Assembly (NCBI GenBank): GCA_947176505.1
Contig: CAMWQW010000017.1
Span: 28,829 to 92,828 of the forward strand
Reading direction: 5' to 3'
Source of the DNA: an uncultured Lachnospiraceae bacterium
Lineage (GTDB): Bacteria > Bacillota > Clostridia > Lachnospirales > Lachnospiraceae
DNA length: 64,000 nt
The notes under the pieces were generated by a model. The model had not been told where the DNA came from, searched no databases, and saw only the letters and a program-made list of their open reading frames with translations. The stretch's first letter is position 1. Each line of letters opens with the position of its first letter. Shown here piece by piece: positions 7,490 through 17,158 of this stretch. The position numbers and the translations under genes were made by a program.

Positions 7490-8476
7490 ATGATTTCATT
7501 AGTAACAGGCGGATGTGGATTTATCGGTTCCCATATGGTGGACCGGCTGCTTGCAGAAGGGCATACGGTTAAAGTGATTGATAACTGGACGACGGGAAGA
7601 CCGGAGAATCTGGAACACCAGAAGGATAACCCGAAGCTGACCGTATATCATATGGACATCAGAAATAAAGAGGAGATTGAGCCTGTTTTTCAGGGGGCGG
7701 ACTATGTGTTCCACTTCGCGGCGCTGGCGGATATCGTACCTTCCATCCAAAGACCATGGGATTATTATTCTTCCAATGTTTTAGGAACCTATAATGTAGT
7801 GGAGTGTGCGAAGAATGCAGGCATTCGGAAACTGGTGTATGCGGCATCTTCGTCCTGCTACGGAATACCGGATGCATACCCGACGAAAGAAACAGCCGAG
7901 ATTAGACCGCAGTATCCGTATGCACTGACTAAACGGCTGGGGGAAGAGACGGTTCTGCATTGGGGACAGGTATACGGACTTCCCGTAGTGACGTTGCGGC
8001 TTTTTAATGTATATGGAACGCGCTCCAGAACATCCGGTACATACGGTGCGGTGTTTGGCGTATTTTTAGCGCAGAAGCTTGCCGGGAAGCCTTTTACGGT
8101 AGTGGGCGACGGTACGCAGACGAGGGATTTTACATATGTGACGGACATCGCGGATGCTTTTTACACGGCGGCAATGTCGGATGTGGTACAGGATACGTTC
8201 AATGTGGGAAGCGGCGGAACATATTCGGTCAACCGTCTTTGTGAGCTGCTGGGCGGCGAGATTACGCATATCCCCAAGAGACCGGGCGAGCCGGACTGTA
8301 CTTTTGCGGACACGACGAAGATTGAGAAGGCGCTCGGCTGGAAGGCGAAGGTAAGCTTTGAAGAAGGTGTAGGGAAAGTGCTTGACAATATAGACTACTG
8401 GAGAGAAGCTCCGGTCTGGACACCGGACAGCATCGGTGAGGCGACGGAAGATTGGTTTAAGTATTTGGGGAGATAA
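7490..8476 (+). CDS. Extended SDR NAD-dependent epimerase/dehydratase
   Basis: 328 residues. Rossmann motif GGCGFIG (7-13), an acidic residue ending strand 2 (KVIDNW) favouring NAD, SSSCYG active-site serine region, YxxxK catalytic pair Tyr144-Lys148 in YPYALTK, and the GDGTQTRDFTYV sugar-nucleotide-binding stretch. It belongs with UDP-glucose/UDP-GlcNAc 4-epimerases, UDP-glucuronate decarboxylases and ADP- or GDP-heptose epimerases; I cannot separate these by eye. It lies five bases after the GmhB-like gene, so a role in modifying the activated heptose is possible. Confidence 0.85.
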   Translation: MISLVTGGCGFIGSHMVDRLLAEGHTVKVIDNWTTGRPENLEHQKDNPKLTVYHMDIRNKEEIEPVFQGADYVFHFAALADIVPSIQRPWDYYSSNVLGTYNVVECAKNAGIRKLVYAASSSCYGIPDAYPTKETAEIRPQYPYALTKRLGEETVLHWGQVYGLPVVTLRLFNVYGTRSRTSGTYGAVFGVFLAQKLAGKPFTVVGDGTQTRDFTYVTDIADAFYTAAMSDVVQDTFNVGSGGTYSVNRLCELLGGEITHIPKRPGEPDCTFADTTKIEKALGWKAKVSFEEGVGKVLDNIDYWREAPVWTPDSIGEATEDWFKYLGR

Positions 8477-8479
8477 GAA

Positions 8480-10318
8480 ATGCTTATTGTTAGATTGACT
8501 ACGGGATTAGGCAACCAAATGTATGAATATATGGCTGGGTATGCACTGGCAAAGGAACTGCATCAAGAGCTGGTGCTGGACATAGAGAACTGTACGCGTT
8601 CTGCATATGGGTATTTGCTTGATCATTTCAATATACCTGCATGCAGGAAGATTATTTACGCACAGGACAGTATCGGCGGAGGAGACGACGAGTTCTATGA
8701 CAGAACATTGGATCTTTGGGACGATATGGTAATTCTTGTACAGTCAGAGGAACAGAAAGAAGGATATGAAGATAATGATAGAATGGTTGTGTATTCTGAC
8801 TGGAAGATGACAGAAGAATTAAGAGATTGCAAGAATTTATATATGTATGGGTACTTTCTGGGGAAAAATAAATATTTTAAAAATTATTGGGAGGAATTAA
8901 AAGCCCTTTTTACGTTAAAAGAAGAAAATGAGGATGTAAGAGATTTCAGGAAATTGATTCAGAGAAGAACTTCCGTAGGAATACATATCCGCAGAGGAGA
9001 CATCTTGTTGATGGATTGGTTTTGCAAAGCGGAAGATGATTACTATAGGGCAGCAATAGAATGCTGTAGAGAATTATATGGCGATTGCGTGTTCTGCGTT
9101 TTTTCGGATGATATTGAGTATGCGAAAAAGATGCTGGGAGCAGATGAAAATATTTACTATGTCCACTATGATGGTTATGATGATGCTTCCGTGAATGAGT
9201 TTTACTGCCTGTCTTTATGTGACCACAGGATTTTGACAGCTTTAAGTACATTTGGACTATTGGCTGATGAACTGCATCAGGGGAGCGGAAGTCATTCTTT
9301 TATGTGGGACACGGATGAGTCAACCAAGGGCATTCCGCTGGAGAAAAAAAGTGGAAACAAAAGAATCCTTTTGAATAAAGAGGATATTCGAAGATACAGC
9401 ACAAGATATCAGATGATTCATGAAGAGATGGCGCCGCCGGATGCAGGATTGCCTTATCAAAGATTTAAGAGACTAGTAGAAGAAAACAGAAATCACGAGG
9501 CGCTGCAAGCGGCATTTTGCCTATATCATGACAAGAAGGGCGGCGTAGAGTTTGGATTGTATCTGGCAAGAGCGCTGATGTGGATTGGCGCATATGAAGA
9601 GGCTGTGGTAGAATTGGCAAAGCTGTCGCAGGATGCGGTGAAGCAGTTTTTTAGTGATTTGATATTAGACGAGTCAAAGAAAAAACAGTTAGCCAGTCTG
9701 TATGAAGGGATAGGAATACAAGTAAAAAAACATTTTATTATCGTATTGGCTAAAGAAGTGACGCCGGCTTATGAAACGTGCGGATTATTTGATTTGGCAA
9801 TTGTTTTGTCGCATATAGGTCATGATGTCACCATAGTATACGATACGATCGATGCAGGAAAGTATTATTTTCAGCAAAGTAATATGCTCCACAATGCCAG
9901 AGGCATTAATATGGAGTGTTTTCATGTAGAAAAGGAGACTGTGATTAATTCCGGGATATGTGATTTCTATAATGGCTTTGAAGAGGATGAATTGATCATT
10001 ATTTCTGAGGATAAGAGCTTCTTCGATAGAAGCGGTTGCAGTAAAAAATTGCAGTTTATTATATCTGATGAGGAATATGGTTCCGAGGAATTATTTGACA
10101 AAGCGGATTATATTTTGACACAGCAGAAGGAGCTGGCGGAGGATAACAGTAAATATATTTATTGGCAGGAGCAAAATATTCAGGGTCAATACGTACTGAT
10201 ATCTTTCCCGTGGGAATACGGATACGGACAACGGTTGAATCGAAGAATGATTAAGATGGCGGAAGCATTGTTAAAGTCTGTCGCAAATAGACATGATGAA
10301 GAAGGTAGTGAACAATAA
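8480..10318 (+). CDS. GT11 fucosyltransferase-like protein with C-terminal extension
   Basis: 612 residues, about twice the size of a normal GT11 enzyme. Residues 1-300 are GT11-like: RLTTGLGNQMYEYMAGYALA at the N-terminus and VGIHIRRGD near 167-175, the GDP-fucose-binding HxRRGD motif of alpha-1,2/1,6-fucosyltransferases, then SDDIEYAKKML and a C-terminal donor-site block. Residues 325-410 look like helical TPR-like repeats. Residues 415-612 begin with a Rossmann strand (HFIIVLAKEVTPAYETCGLFDLA) like the acceptor half of a GT-B enzyme, but I see no donor half. No GDP-fucose synthesis gene lies in the window. The methyltransferase gene downstream overlaps by one base (TAATG). Confidence 0.75.
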   Translation: MLIVRLTTGLGNQMYEYMAGYALAKELHQELVLDIENCTRSAYGYLLDHFNIPACRKIIYAQDSIGGGDDEFYDRTLDLWDDMVILVQSEEQKEGYEDNDRMVVYSDWKMTEELRDCKNLYMYGYFLGKNKYFKNYWEELKALFTLKEENEDVRDFRKLIQRRTSVGIHIRRGDILLMDWFCKAEDDYYRAAIECCRELYGDCVFCVFSDDIEYAKKMLGADENIYYVHYDGYDDASVNEFYCLSLCDHRILTALSTFGLLADELHQGSGSHSFMWDTDESTKGIPLEKKSGNKRILLNKEDIRRYSTRYQMIHEEMAPPDAGLPYQRFKRLVEENRNHEALQAAFCLYHDKKGGVEFGLYLARALMWIGAYEEAVVELAKLSQDAVKQFFSDLILDESKKKQLASLYEGIGIQVKKHFIIVLAKEVTPAYETCGLFDLAIVLSHIGHDVTIVYDTIDAGKYYFQQSNMLHNARGINMECFHVEKETVINSGICDFYNGFEEDELIIISEDKSFFDRSGCSKKLQFIISDEEYGSEELFDKADYILTQQKELAEDNSKYIYWQEQNIQGQYVLISFPWEYGYGQRLNRRMIKMAEALLKSVANRHDEEGSEQ

Positions 10319-11016
10319 TGAGAACCTATACAAATACTGACTTGGAAGAATATTTGAAAAATGATTGGATTAAGGATTTCATCAATCATCATATTGATGA
10401 CCGGGAAAGGGAAATTCGCACAAACCAGTGGCTGTCAAATATGGATAATAAGAGACTTATCTATGCAGATGTTTACGGCGATATATTGCGTGAGAAATCC
10501 TCCAAGAAAGTATTAGATGTGGGAGGAGGCTACAATTCGCTTACTAAGGTGCTGGCAGCTAATTCACAGTACACATTATTAGATTTCATGGCACATGGAG
10601 GAGAGGACTATCTTAGAGAGATATCAGGCAAATATCATATTCACTGGATGGAACAAGACTGGTATGACATGAAAGAAACGGCTGCTTACGATGTGATAAT
10701 AGCAAATGATATTTTCCCTGATGTGGATCAGAGAATGGAACTGTTTATTGACAAGATGCTTCCGCATTGCCACGAATTAAGGCTGGTGGTGACATATTAT
10801 AACACGCCATGCTTTTATACGACTAAGAGAGTGGATGATTCTGAAATCATGACTTTCTTGTCATGGGACGGTGAGATAACCGGATTGAAGTTGAAAAAGT
10901 ATACCTCCAGAAGTAACGCGTCAGAACACGAATTGGAGGCAATGAAAGACAATCATGACAGTATATACCGTAACGGAAGACAGGTATCGTATATTGTAAT
11001 AAAGGGAGATTTATAG
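10318..11016 (+). CDS. Class I SAM-dependent methyltransferase
   Basis: 232 residues. The SAM-binding motif I is KVLDVGGGYNSL (about 64-75), followed by an acidic motif II position (YTLLDFM) and motif IV VIIANDIFPDVD. No membrane segment. A sugar or glycan methyltransferase is the natural reading in this operon. The start overlaps the preceding stop codon by one base, indicating coupled translation with the GT11-like protein. Acceptor unknown. Confidence 0.75.
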   Translation: MRTYTNTDLEEYLKNDWIKDFINHHIDDREREIRTNQWLSNMDNKRLIYADVYGDILREKSSKKVLDVGGGYNSLTKVLAANSQYTLLDFMAHGGEDYLREISGKYHIHWMEQDWYDMKETAAYDVIIANDIFPDVDQRMELFIDKMLPHCHELRLVVTYYNTPCFYTTKRVDDSEIMTFLSWDGEITGLKLKKYTSRSNASEHELEAMKDNHDSIYRNGRQVSYIVIKGDL

Positions 11017-11049
11017 ACTAGAATCAAGAAGAAAGCGGTATGGATACGA

Positions 11050-12231
11050 ATGCGCAATTATTCAATACATAATATGAAATGGAAAAACAGAGGGCATGAA
11101 TTAGACGGACTCGCTGCTTTAATGCTGGAGGAGGGTAACGAGTATTATCTTATCGGCAGCAAAGAGGAAAACGAGTCTTTCTATGAAAAAACCGGTCGCT
11201 ATATGAAACGGGTTATGCCGGTTACTATATCGCATGAGAGAGTTGTCGAGTATGCGGGGCAAAATGCTGTGTCTGAAAAAGATATGCAGCTCAATGACCA
11301 CACAATACTGATTTGTACGGCAAGGAACCGCGCTGAATATGAAACGATACGAAATAAATGGAGAGAAAAAGGACTTATAGAAAATCAGCGTTTTTTTCAA
11401 GGAGAGCTCTTTTCTATGATATATGATGTGTATGTAAGAAATCAGATCCGGATAGACAGGATAGAGATTTTTCTGACATCACGCTGCACCTTACAGTGTG
11501 AGAAATGCATATCATATATTCCATATTTTGAGAGAAAAATGGACGTTCCTTTGGAACAGCTAAAGAAAGATGCGGACATTTTGTTTCAAAAGGTGGATTA
11601 TATATATAAGTTGAAGGTATTGGGCGGAGAAGGACTTCTCTATCCGTATCTGGTAGAATATATCGATTATATATGGGACAGATATCAAGAGAAAATCGGA
11701 ACAATCAGAATCGGAACTAACGGAACGGTTATACCGAGCAAGGACATCTTGGATATGTGTTCGAGAAATCATGTGATACTGGACATCAGCGACTATTCCA
11801 AAGCCGTTCCGGAGCAATCCAAATTGGCTGAAATAAAGGCACTGTGCGATAAAAATAATGTGACGGTAGAGATAAAAAGGACAGGTGAGCAGTGGCTGGA
11901 TTTAGGGTTCCCCAATAAAGTATTTGATGTAAAAGATGAGGGACAAATGTGGGAACATTTTTGCGGATGCGCCATGTTTTGCAGGCAGTTCAGTCAAGGA
12001 AGAATGTGGTATTGCTGCACCAATTTTGCCGCGGTCTGCGCCGGTCTTTTTCCGGAAAACGAGAACGATTATTTTGATTTTACAGCAGATTTTTCTAAGA
12101 AGGAACTGTTAGAATATGAAGTCGGATACAGCAGGTTAGGACATACGACATTCTGCGTTGTCTGCGGCGGATGTTCGGATGAAGTTAACCCATGTCAGGT
12201 TGAAGTGGCAAAGCAGTTGAGAGAAAAATAG
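11050..12231 (+). CDS. Radical SAM/SPASM-like enzyme (first of six)
   Basis: 393 residues. Unusually, the radical SAM core begins late: the iron-sulfur motif is C146-x3-C150-x2-C153 in TSRCTLQCEKC, preceded by a 140-residue N-terminal domain that contains a Rossmann-like strand (HTILICTARNRAEYETI) but no typical GxG. The C-terminus has many cysteines (FCGCAMFC, YCCTNF, FCVVCGGCSDEVNPC), suggesting one or two auxiliary clusters. These enzymes perform radical chemistry (dehydrogenation, epimerisation, C-C bond formation); here the substrate is probably a sugar nucleotide or glycan. A 10-codon frame starting at 11040 overlaps the start. Same operon as the DegT aminotransferase that follows after 16 bases. 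Confidence 0.75.
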   Translation: MRNYSIHNMKWKNRGHELDGLAALMLEEGNEYYLIGSKEENESFYEKTGRYMKRVMPVTISHERVVEYAGQNAVSEKDMQLNDHTILICTARNRAEYETIRNKWREKGLIENQRFFQGELFSMIYDVYVRNQIRIDRIEIFLTSRCTLQCEKCISYIPYFERKMDVPLEQLKKDADILFQKVDYIYKLKVLGGEGLLYPYLVEYIDYIWDRYQEKIGTIRIGTNGTVIPSKDILDMCSRNHVILDISDYSKAVPEQSKLAEIKALCDKNNVTVEIKRTGEQWLDLGFPNKVFDVKDEGQMWEHFCGCAMFCRQFSQGRMWYCCTNFAAVCAGLFPENENDYFDFTADFSKKELLEYEVGYSRLGHTTFCVVCGGCSDEVNPCQVEVAKQLREK

Positions 12232-12247
12232 AATAGAGAGTAAATGT

Positions 12248-13336
12248 ATGAAATTTATTAATCAAATGGAACCATGTTTTGATGATTGTGAGCGAATTGC
12301 ACTAAACGAGTATATGCAGGCAGGCGGATGGGTTACGGAATTTAAGAAGACGCGTGAATTTGAGGCGGCTATTGCTAAATACACAGGCGCTTCTTTCTGT
12401 TCTGTAGTAAGTAATGGAACGGTGGCATTGTCTATCGCTTTAATGGCTTGCGGAGTTACTGTCGGAGACGAGGTAATTGTGCCTGATTATACGATGGTGG
12501 CAACCCCTAATGCGGCAGAACTTATCGGCGCAAAGGCTGTCTTCGTAGATATTGATATCCGAAATTTATGTATGGACTTTGAGCTGATGAAAGAGGCGGT
12601 GACAGAGAAGACTAAAGCAGTTATTCTTGTGAGCATTAACGGAAGATATCCGTCCCGGATTAAGGAGTTTGTAGATTACTGTAAGGCTAAGGAGATTTAT
12701 CTGATTGAGGATGCCGCCCAGTCTTTAGGGAGCTTTTATGGTGGAAGACATGTAGGCAGATATGGGGATATCGGCAGTTTTTCGTTCAGTGCGCCCAAGA
12801 TTATCACGACCGGACAAGGCGGTGCGCTCATTACTGATAACGAGGAGTTATTCACGAAGATTAAGCGAATACGTGATTTCGGAAGAGAACAGGGCGGGAG
12901 CGATCACTATCTTACAAAGGGATGGAATTTTAAATTTACGGATATTCAGGCTGTTATTGGGTTGGAACAAATGAAAAAGCTTCCAGATAGAGTTGAACGC
13001 AAGAAAGCGATGGGCAAGCTATACTGGGATAGGCTGGCTGAGATTCCGGGTGTTGAGCGTATAGATACAGATTTTGCGCAGACTGCGCCATGGTTTTTTG
13101 ATATTTTATGTGAAGACCGACAGGGACTGATGGCTTACTTAAAAGAAAAGAATATCGGAACGAGGGAATTTTATCCGGCACTGCATAAGGAGCCGGCGTA
13201 TCATTACACTTCATTGTCGTTTCCGTCGGCGGAAGATGCTGCCAAACGTGGTTTGTGGCTGCCTTCGGCGGTGACGTTGACAGATGAAGAAATTGATTAT
13301 GTATGTGAGCATATTAGGATGTACTATCATGGATGA
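12248..13336 (+). CDS. DegT/DnrJ/EryC1/StrS-family sugar aminotransferase
   Basis: 362 residues, normal family length. PLP-dependent: SNGTVALSIAL phosphate-binding region, EDAAQSLGSFYGGRHVG with the cofactor-stacking Asp, and SFSFSAPKIITTGQGGAL with the Schiff-base lysine at 184. It transfers an amino group from glutamate or glutamine to a keto-sugar nucleotide. Closely follows a radical SAM gene; the pairing rSAM plus DegT recurs at 20321-22329, hinting that a radical oxidation may supply the ketone. Which sugar is unknown. Confidence 0.85.
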   Translation: MKFINQMEPCFDDCERIALNEYMQAGGWVTEFKKTREFEAAIAKYTGASFCSVVSNGTVALSIALMACGVTVGDEVIVPDYTMVATPNAAELIGAKAVFVDIDIRNLCMDFELMKEAVTEKTKAVILVSINGRYPSRIKEFVDYCKAKEIYLIEDAAQSLGSFYGGRHVGRYGDIGSFSFSAPKIITTGQGGALITDNEELFTKIKRIRDFGREQGGSDHYLTKGWNFKFTDIQAVIGLEQMKKLPDRVERKKAMGKLYWDRLAEIPGVERIDTDFAQTAPWFFDILCEDRQGLMAYLKEKNIGTREFYPALHKEPAYHYTSLSFPSAEDAAKRGLWLPSAVTLTDEEIDYVCEHIRMYYHG

Positions 13337-13374
13337 TGCCGGATGAGAGAATAAAGAGGAAAGTAGAAATTTAG

Positions 13375-14453
13375 ATGAAAAAATTATTAGTTTGGGGAAC
13401 CGGAGACTTAGCGGAGCAATTTATAGATAGTGGGTGCCAAGGAGATATCATTGGTTTTGTAGAAACGGTGAAATCAAAAGATGTATTTATGAAAAAGCCG
13501 GTATATGACAGCCGTGAAATTCCGGAGGAATACGACTACATTGTTATAGCAAATTCTTATGGAACAGAAATATATTCGTTATGTATCAAGCTGGATATTG
13601 ATATATCCAAATTGATATTCCTATATAGAATTCAGAGCAGAGTAGGCTGTACGGATGCAGCGGTATTAAAAGAGGTATTGTCAGAAAAAAGTTATGACGA
13701 TTATTGTATCAGGTTCCGCCTCAAACCCCAGCCGAAGCAACATCCAAGGGAGAAAGGGGATGAGTTTGTTTATGAGGATGCAGAAAAATATCGTAAATTA
13801 AATACAAGACCAACTTTTGAGATTCAGGAAAAATATATGTGGCCCATTGCTACGGATAAGTATGTTGAGGCAGGAAATGTAGATGATTATTTTCAGCAGG
13901 ATTTATGGGCTGCAAAATTAATATATAAAAGCGGAGTAAAAAAACATTTTGATATTGGGTCGAGACTCGATGGGTTCATAGCGCATTTATTGGCTATGGA
14001 TATTGAAGTATCTATGATAGATATCAGAGAATTTCCGGCGGAAGTGGAAAATTTGTATACGGTGGTTGATGATGCAACCAATTTAGAGCAGATTCCGGAT
14101 GATAGTATAGAAAGTATGTCGGCGTTGTGCTCATTGGAACATTTTGGTTTGGGACGGTATGGGGATCCGATTGACCCGGAGGCATGTTTTAAGTGTTTCG
14201 ATGCAATCCAAAGAAAATTGAAAAAAGGCGGAAGATTATATATTTCTGTTCCGATTGCAAGTGAGCGTGTAGAATTCAATGCACATCGTATTTTTTATGC
14301 GAGTACAATTGTGGAATGTTTTCTGATATGATACTCGAGGAGTTTTCTGTTTCTGCGGATGGTGTATTGGAATCGCATGTAGAAGATATTCATAAATATG
14401 ATGATGACGAGTGTGATTATCGGTTTGGCTTATTCTATTTTGTCAAAAAATAG
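13375..14453 (+). pseudogene. DUF268-like/methyltransferase-fold protein with N-terminal Rossmann module, frameshifted
   Basis: The frame from ATG 13375 runs 318 codons to TGA at 14329-14331. Adding one T in the T4 run at 14319-14322 restores a continuous protein ending at TAG 14451-14453 (tail VEDIHKYDDDECDYRFGLFYFVKK). Residues 1-110 are a Rossmann-like module (LLVWGTGDLAEQF); residues about 190-350 fit the DUF268/methyltransferase-like fold (HFDIGSRLDGFIAHLLA, LCSLEHFGLGRYGDPIDP). Either a real one-base deletion, slippage in a short T run, or a sequencing error. The truncated form would lose the last 40 residues. Confidence 0.75.
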
Positions 14454-14482
14454 AAGCATATAAAATCAATGAGGAAAGTACC

Positions 14483-16030
14483 ATGGATGTGCTGCATAAA
14501 AACAAAATAGTATCTAAACATGAATTTATGACGGAAATAGGACCTGAACTGAGGAGCATCGGAAAGAAGACGGCACTATGCCACGGTGTATTTGACTTGG
14601 TGCATCCCGGTCACATCATCCATTTGGAGCAGGCAAAAGCAATGGCGGATATTCTGGTGGTATCTATTACTGCGGCAGAGTATGTCCGTAAGGGACCGGG
14701 AAGACCGTACTTTGATGATGAGATGCGCATGAAGACATTGGCAGCCTTGGAGTGCGTAGATTATGTGATGCTTTCCGAAGGGTATACCGTTGACGATATT
14801 GTCGAATGCGTTGAGCCGGACATTTATGTGAAAGGCGAGGAATACGCCAGAGCGGAAGATGATATTACAGGGAAAATATCGGAAGAAAAGGCTTTGGTGG
14901 AAAAGCATGGAGGTTGTATAAAATATACAACCGGACAGACTTTTAGTTCTACTAACTTAATTAACACGGCGTTAGCTGGCTTGTCCGATGAAGTCAGATG
15001 CTATATGGAAGATTTTACCACAAGATACTCCATGAAGGACATCCGTACATTTGCCGAAAAAGCAGAAAATCTCAAAGTTTTGGTAGTAGGTGATATTATT
15101 ATAGATAAATATACTTACTGCGATGTACAGGGACTCATGAGCAAAGATATGGGATATTCCGCAAGAATCCAAAATTCAGAGGAATATTTAGGCGGTTCCG
15201 TTGCAATAGCAAGGCATCTTTCAAGTTTTAATAAGCAAGTTACGCTTTTGTCTGTTATGGGAGAGGATGAAGAGATTCACAGGCGGATTTTAGAGGAATT
15301 ATCCGGATCCATGCAGATAAATCTTTTGCATAGTGCCCAGTTTCCTACGATTGTAAAACATCGCTACCTGACGCGTAATGCCAAGCGAGAGGAGTACCGT
15401 AAAGTATTGGCGGTGAACAATATTCCGGAGAAGATGGAGTATGAAAAGGAAATCAGAGAAAGCTTTATGGCAAAATTACGAGAAGAGATGGATGCCTGTG
15501 ACGCAGTGTTCCTATGTGATTTCGGACATGGATTGATTGATGCGGAAACGATAAAGCTGATTCAGGAGAAAGCAAAATATCTTGTTTTAAATTGTCAGAC
15601 CAATTCCTCGAATCACGGATTGAATATCATTACAAAGTACACGAGAGCGGACGTTTTCGTAGTAGACCAACGGGAACTGAAGCTGGCATTTCCGGTCTAT
15701 GCAAGTGATGAAAAAGCAGGACTTAGAAGGCTCACAGAGCACCTGCATGGAAACGGCTGGCTGACAAGGGGATCCTTGGGGGCTTATGGAATCGAGCAAG
15801 GGGAGATAGAAGAGTGTCCGGCATTTACGCTTACTGTCAAAGATACGGTGGGCGCGGGCGATGCTTTTTTCTCGGCAGCAGGATTGTATGCGGCAGCAGG
15901 CGCACCGATAGAAGCAGGAACTTTTATCGGGAATATAGCGGGTGCGCTTGCGGCGAATATTGTCGGAAATAAAGAGGCAGTTGAGAAGGTCAATGTATTG
16001 AAGTATGCGAATACGTTAATGAATGTGTAA
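14483..16030 (+). CDS. Bifunctional heptose kinase/nucleotidyltransferase, reversed HldE
   Basis: 515 residues with two enzymes fused. Residues about 25-160 are a cytidylyltransferase-fold domain (CHGVFDLVHPGH, HxGH at 41-44; VKGEEY). Residues about 175-510 are a PfkB/ribokinase-family kinase with GGSVAIARHL and the catalytic DTVGAGDAF (453-461). In E. coli HldE the kinase is N-terminal and the nucleotidyltransferase C-terminal, so the order is reversed here. With the GmhA- and GmhB-like enzymes this completes a route from sedoheptulose-7-phosphate to an ADP- or other nucleotide-heptose. The nucleotide used is not determinable by eye. Confidence 0.85.
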   Translation: MDVLHKNKIVSKHEFMTEIGPELRSIGKKTALCHGVFDLVHPGHIIHLEQAKAMADILVVSITAAEYVRKGPGRPYFDDEMRMKTLAALECVDYVMLSEGYTVDDIVECVEPDIYVKGEEYARAEDDITGKISEEKALVEKHGGCIKYTTGQTFSSTNLINTALAGLSDEVRCYMEDFTTRYSMKDIRTFAEKAENLKVLVVGDIIIDKYTYCDVQGLMSKDMGYSARIQNSEEYLGGSVAIARHLSSFNKQVTLLSVMGEDEEIHRRILEELSGSMQINLLHSAQFPTIVKHRYLTRNAKREEYRKVLAVNNIPEKMEYEKEIRESFMAKLREEMDACDAVFLCDFGHGLIDAETIKLIQEKAKYLVLNCQTNSSNHGLNIITKYTRADVFVVDQRELKLAFPVYASDEKAGLRRLTEHLHGNGWLTRGSLGAYGIEQGEIEECPAFTLTVKDTVGAGDAFFSAAGLYAAAGAPIEAGTFIGNIAGALAANIVGNKEAVEKVNVLKYANTLMNV

Positions 16031-16096
16031 GACAGTATGGAAGCAGATAACGCAGAAGAGGATTTTGCGTAGAACGAAATAATCACGGAGACAGTT

Positions 16097-17158
16097 ATGG
16101 CAGAGAATATCAGAATGGATTCCCACAAATTAATCTATCATCCGGATGTGGTGGCGAGATGGATGAAAGGGGAGAATATTTATCCGATTGAGATAGAAAT
16201 ATCCCCCAGCGGAGCCTGCAATCACAGATGCGTGTTCTGCGCTGTAGATTATATGGGATATCAGCCTGACTTTTTGGACAAAGATACTATATTACGTGAT
16301 ATCTCGCAGATGAGTAGAAGCGGATTGAAAAGTGTTATTTGTTCCGGAGAGGGGGAACCGCTTTTAAATAAAGATATGCCGGATATTGCCAATGGGATTA
16401 AAGCTTGTGGTGTAGATGTGGCAATGAGTTCAAATGGTGTTTTGTTTACCAAAGAAAAAGCAAATGACTGTTTGGCAGCATTTACATGGATACGTTTCAG
16501 TGTGGCATGCATGGAAGAAGAACCCTATCAGAAGATTCAGAGAGGAAAAGCGGGAGATTTAGATAAAGTAAAGACCAATCTCACGGAAGCGGTCAGGATA
16601 AAACGAGATAAAAAGTTAAGAACAACGTTAGGAGTACAGTGTTTATTGCTTCCCGATAATATGGATAAAATTGCGGATATGGCGAATCAATTGCGTGAAA
16701 TTGGAGTTGATTATTTAACGATTAAGCCTTATTCTCAACATTTACATAGTAAGAATACCTTTCATATAGATTATAGTAATATGTTAGAATTAGAGAAGGA
16801 AATAAAGCAGTTTGAAACAGATGATTTCAGCATTTATTTCAGAGCGGGAGCGATGAAAAAGATGCATCATGAGAAATGCTATCAGCAATGTTATGGGCTG
16901 CCTTTTATGACGCATATAGATTCCAGAGGCAATGTGTGGTCTTGCGTAGCGCATATTGGGGCGGAAGAGTTTTGCTATGGAAATATATATGAACAGACTT
17001 TTGAGGAGATATGGGAAGGACAGAAACGGCAGGAAGCTATACGGAAATTAAACACATTGGATATCAATGAGGTTTGCCGTGAAGCGTGCCGTCTCGATGA
17101 GATGAACAGATATCTGGATGAATTAAAACATCCGGGAGAGCATGTGAATTTTATTTAA
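16097..17158 (+). CDS. Radical SAM/SPASM enzyme ending at a shared palindrome
   Basis: 353 residues. CNHRCVFC gives Cys41, Cys45 and Cys48 for the catalytic iron-sulfur cluster; a SPASM-like C-terminal cysteine set is seen (CYQQCYG, WSCVAH, VCREACRLD). It is an end-to-end paralogue of the convergent gene at 17155-18267: same first residues (MAE), same cysteine positions, common GVDYL-x-IK and identical last five residues HVNFI. Preceded by CGGAGAC before ATG. Stop codons of the two genes overlap inside a 36-base palindrome. Substrate unknown; probably a sugar or sugar nucleotide made by the neighbours. Confidence 0.85.
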   Translation: MAENIRMDSHKLIYHPDVVARWMKGENIYPIEIEISPSGACNHRCVFCAVDYMGYQPDFLDKDTILRDISQMSRSGLKSVICSGEGEPLLNKDMPDIANGIKACGVDVAMSSNGVLFTKEKANDCLAAFTWIRFSVACMEEEPYQKIQRGKAGDLDKVKTNLTEAVRIKRDKKLRTTLGVQCLLLPDNMDKIADMANQLREIGVDYLTIKPYSQHLHSKNTFHIDYSNMLELEKEIKQFETDDFSIYFRAGAMKKMHHEKCYQQCYGLPFMTHIDSRGNVWSCVAHIGAEEFCYGNIYEQTFEEIWEGQKRQEAIRKLNTLDINEVCREACRLDEMNRYLDELKHPGEHVNFI

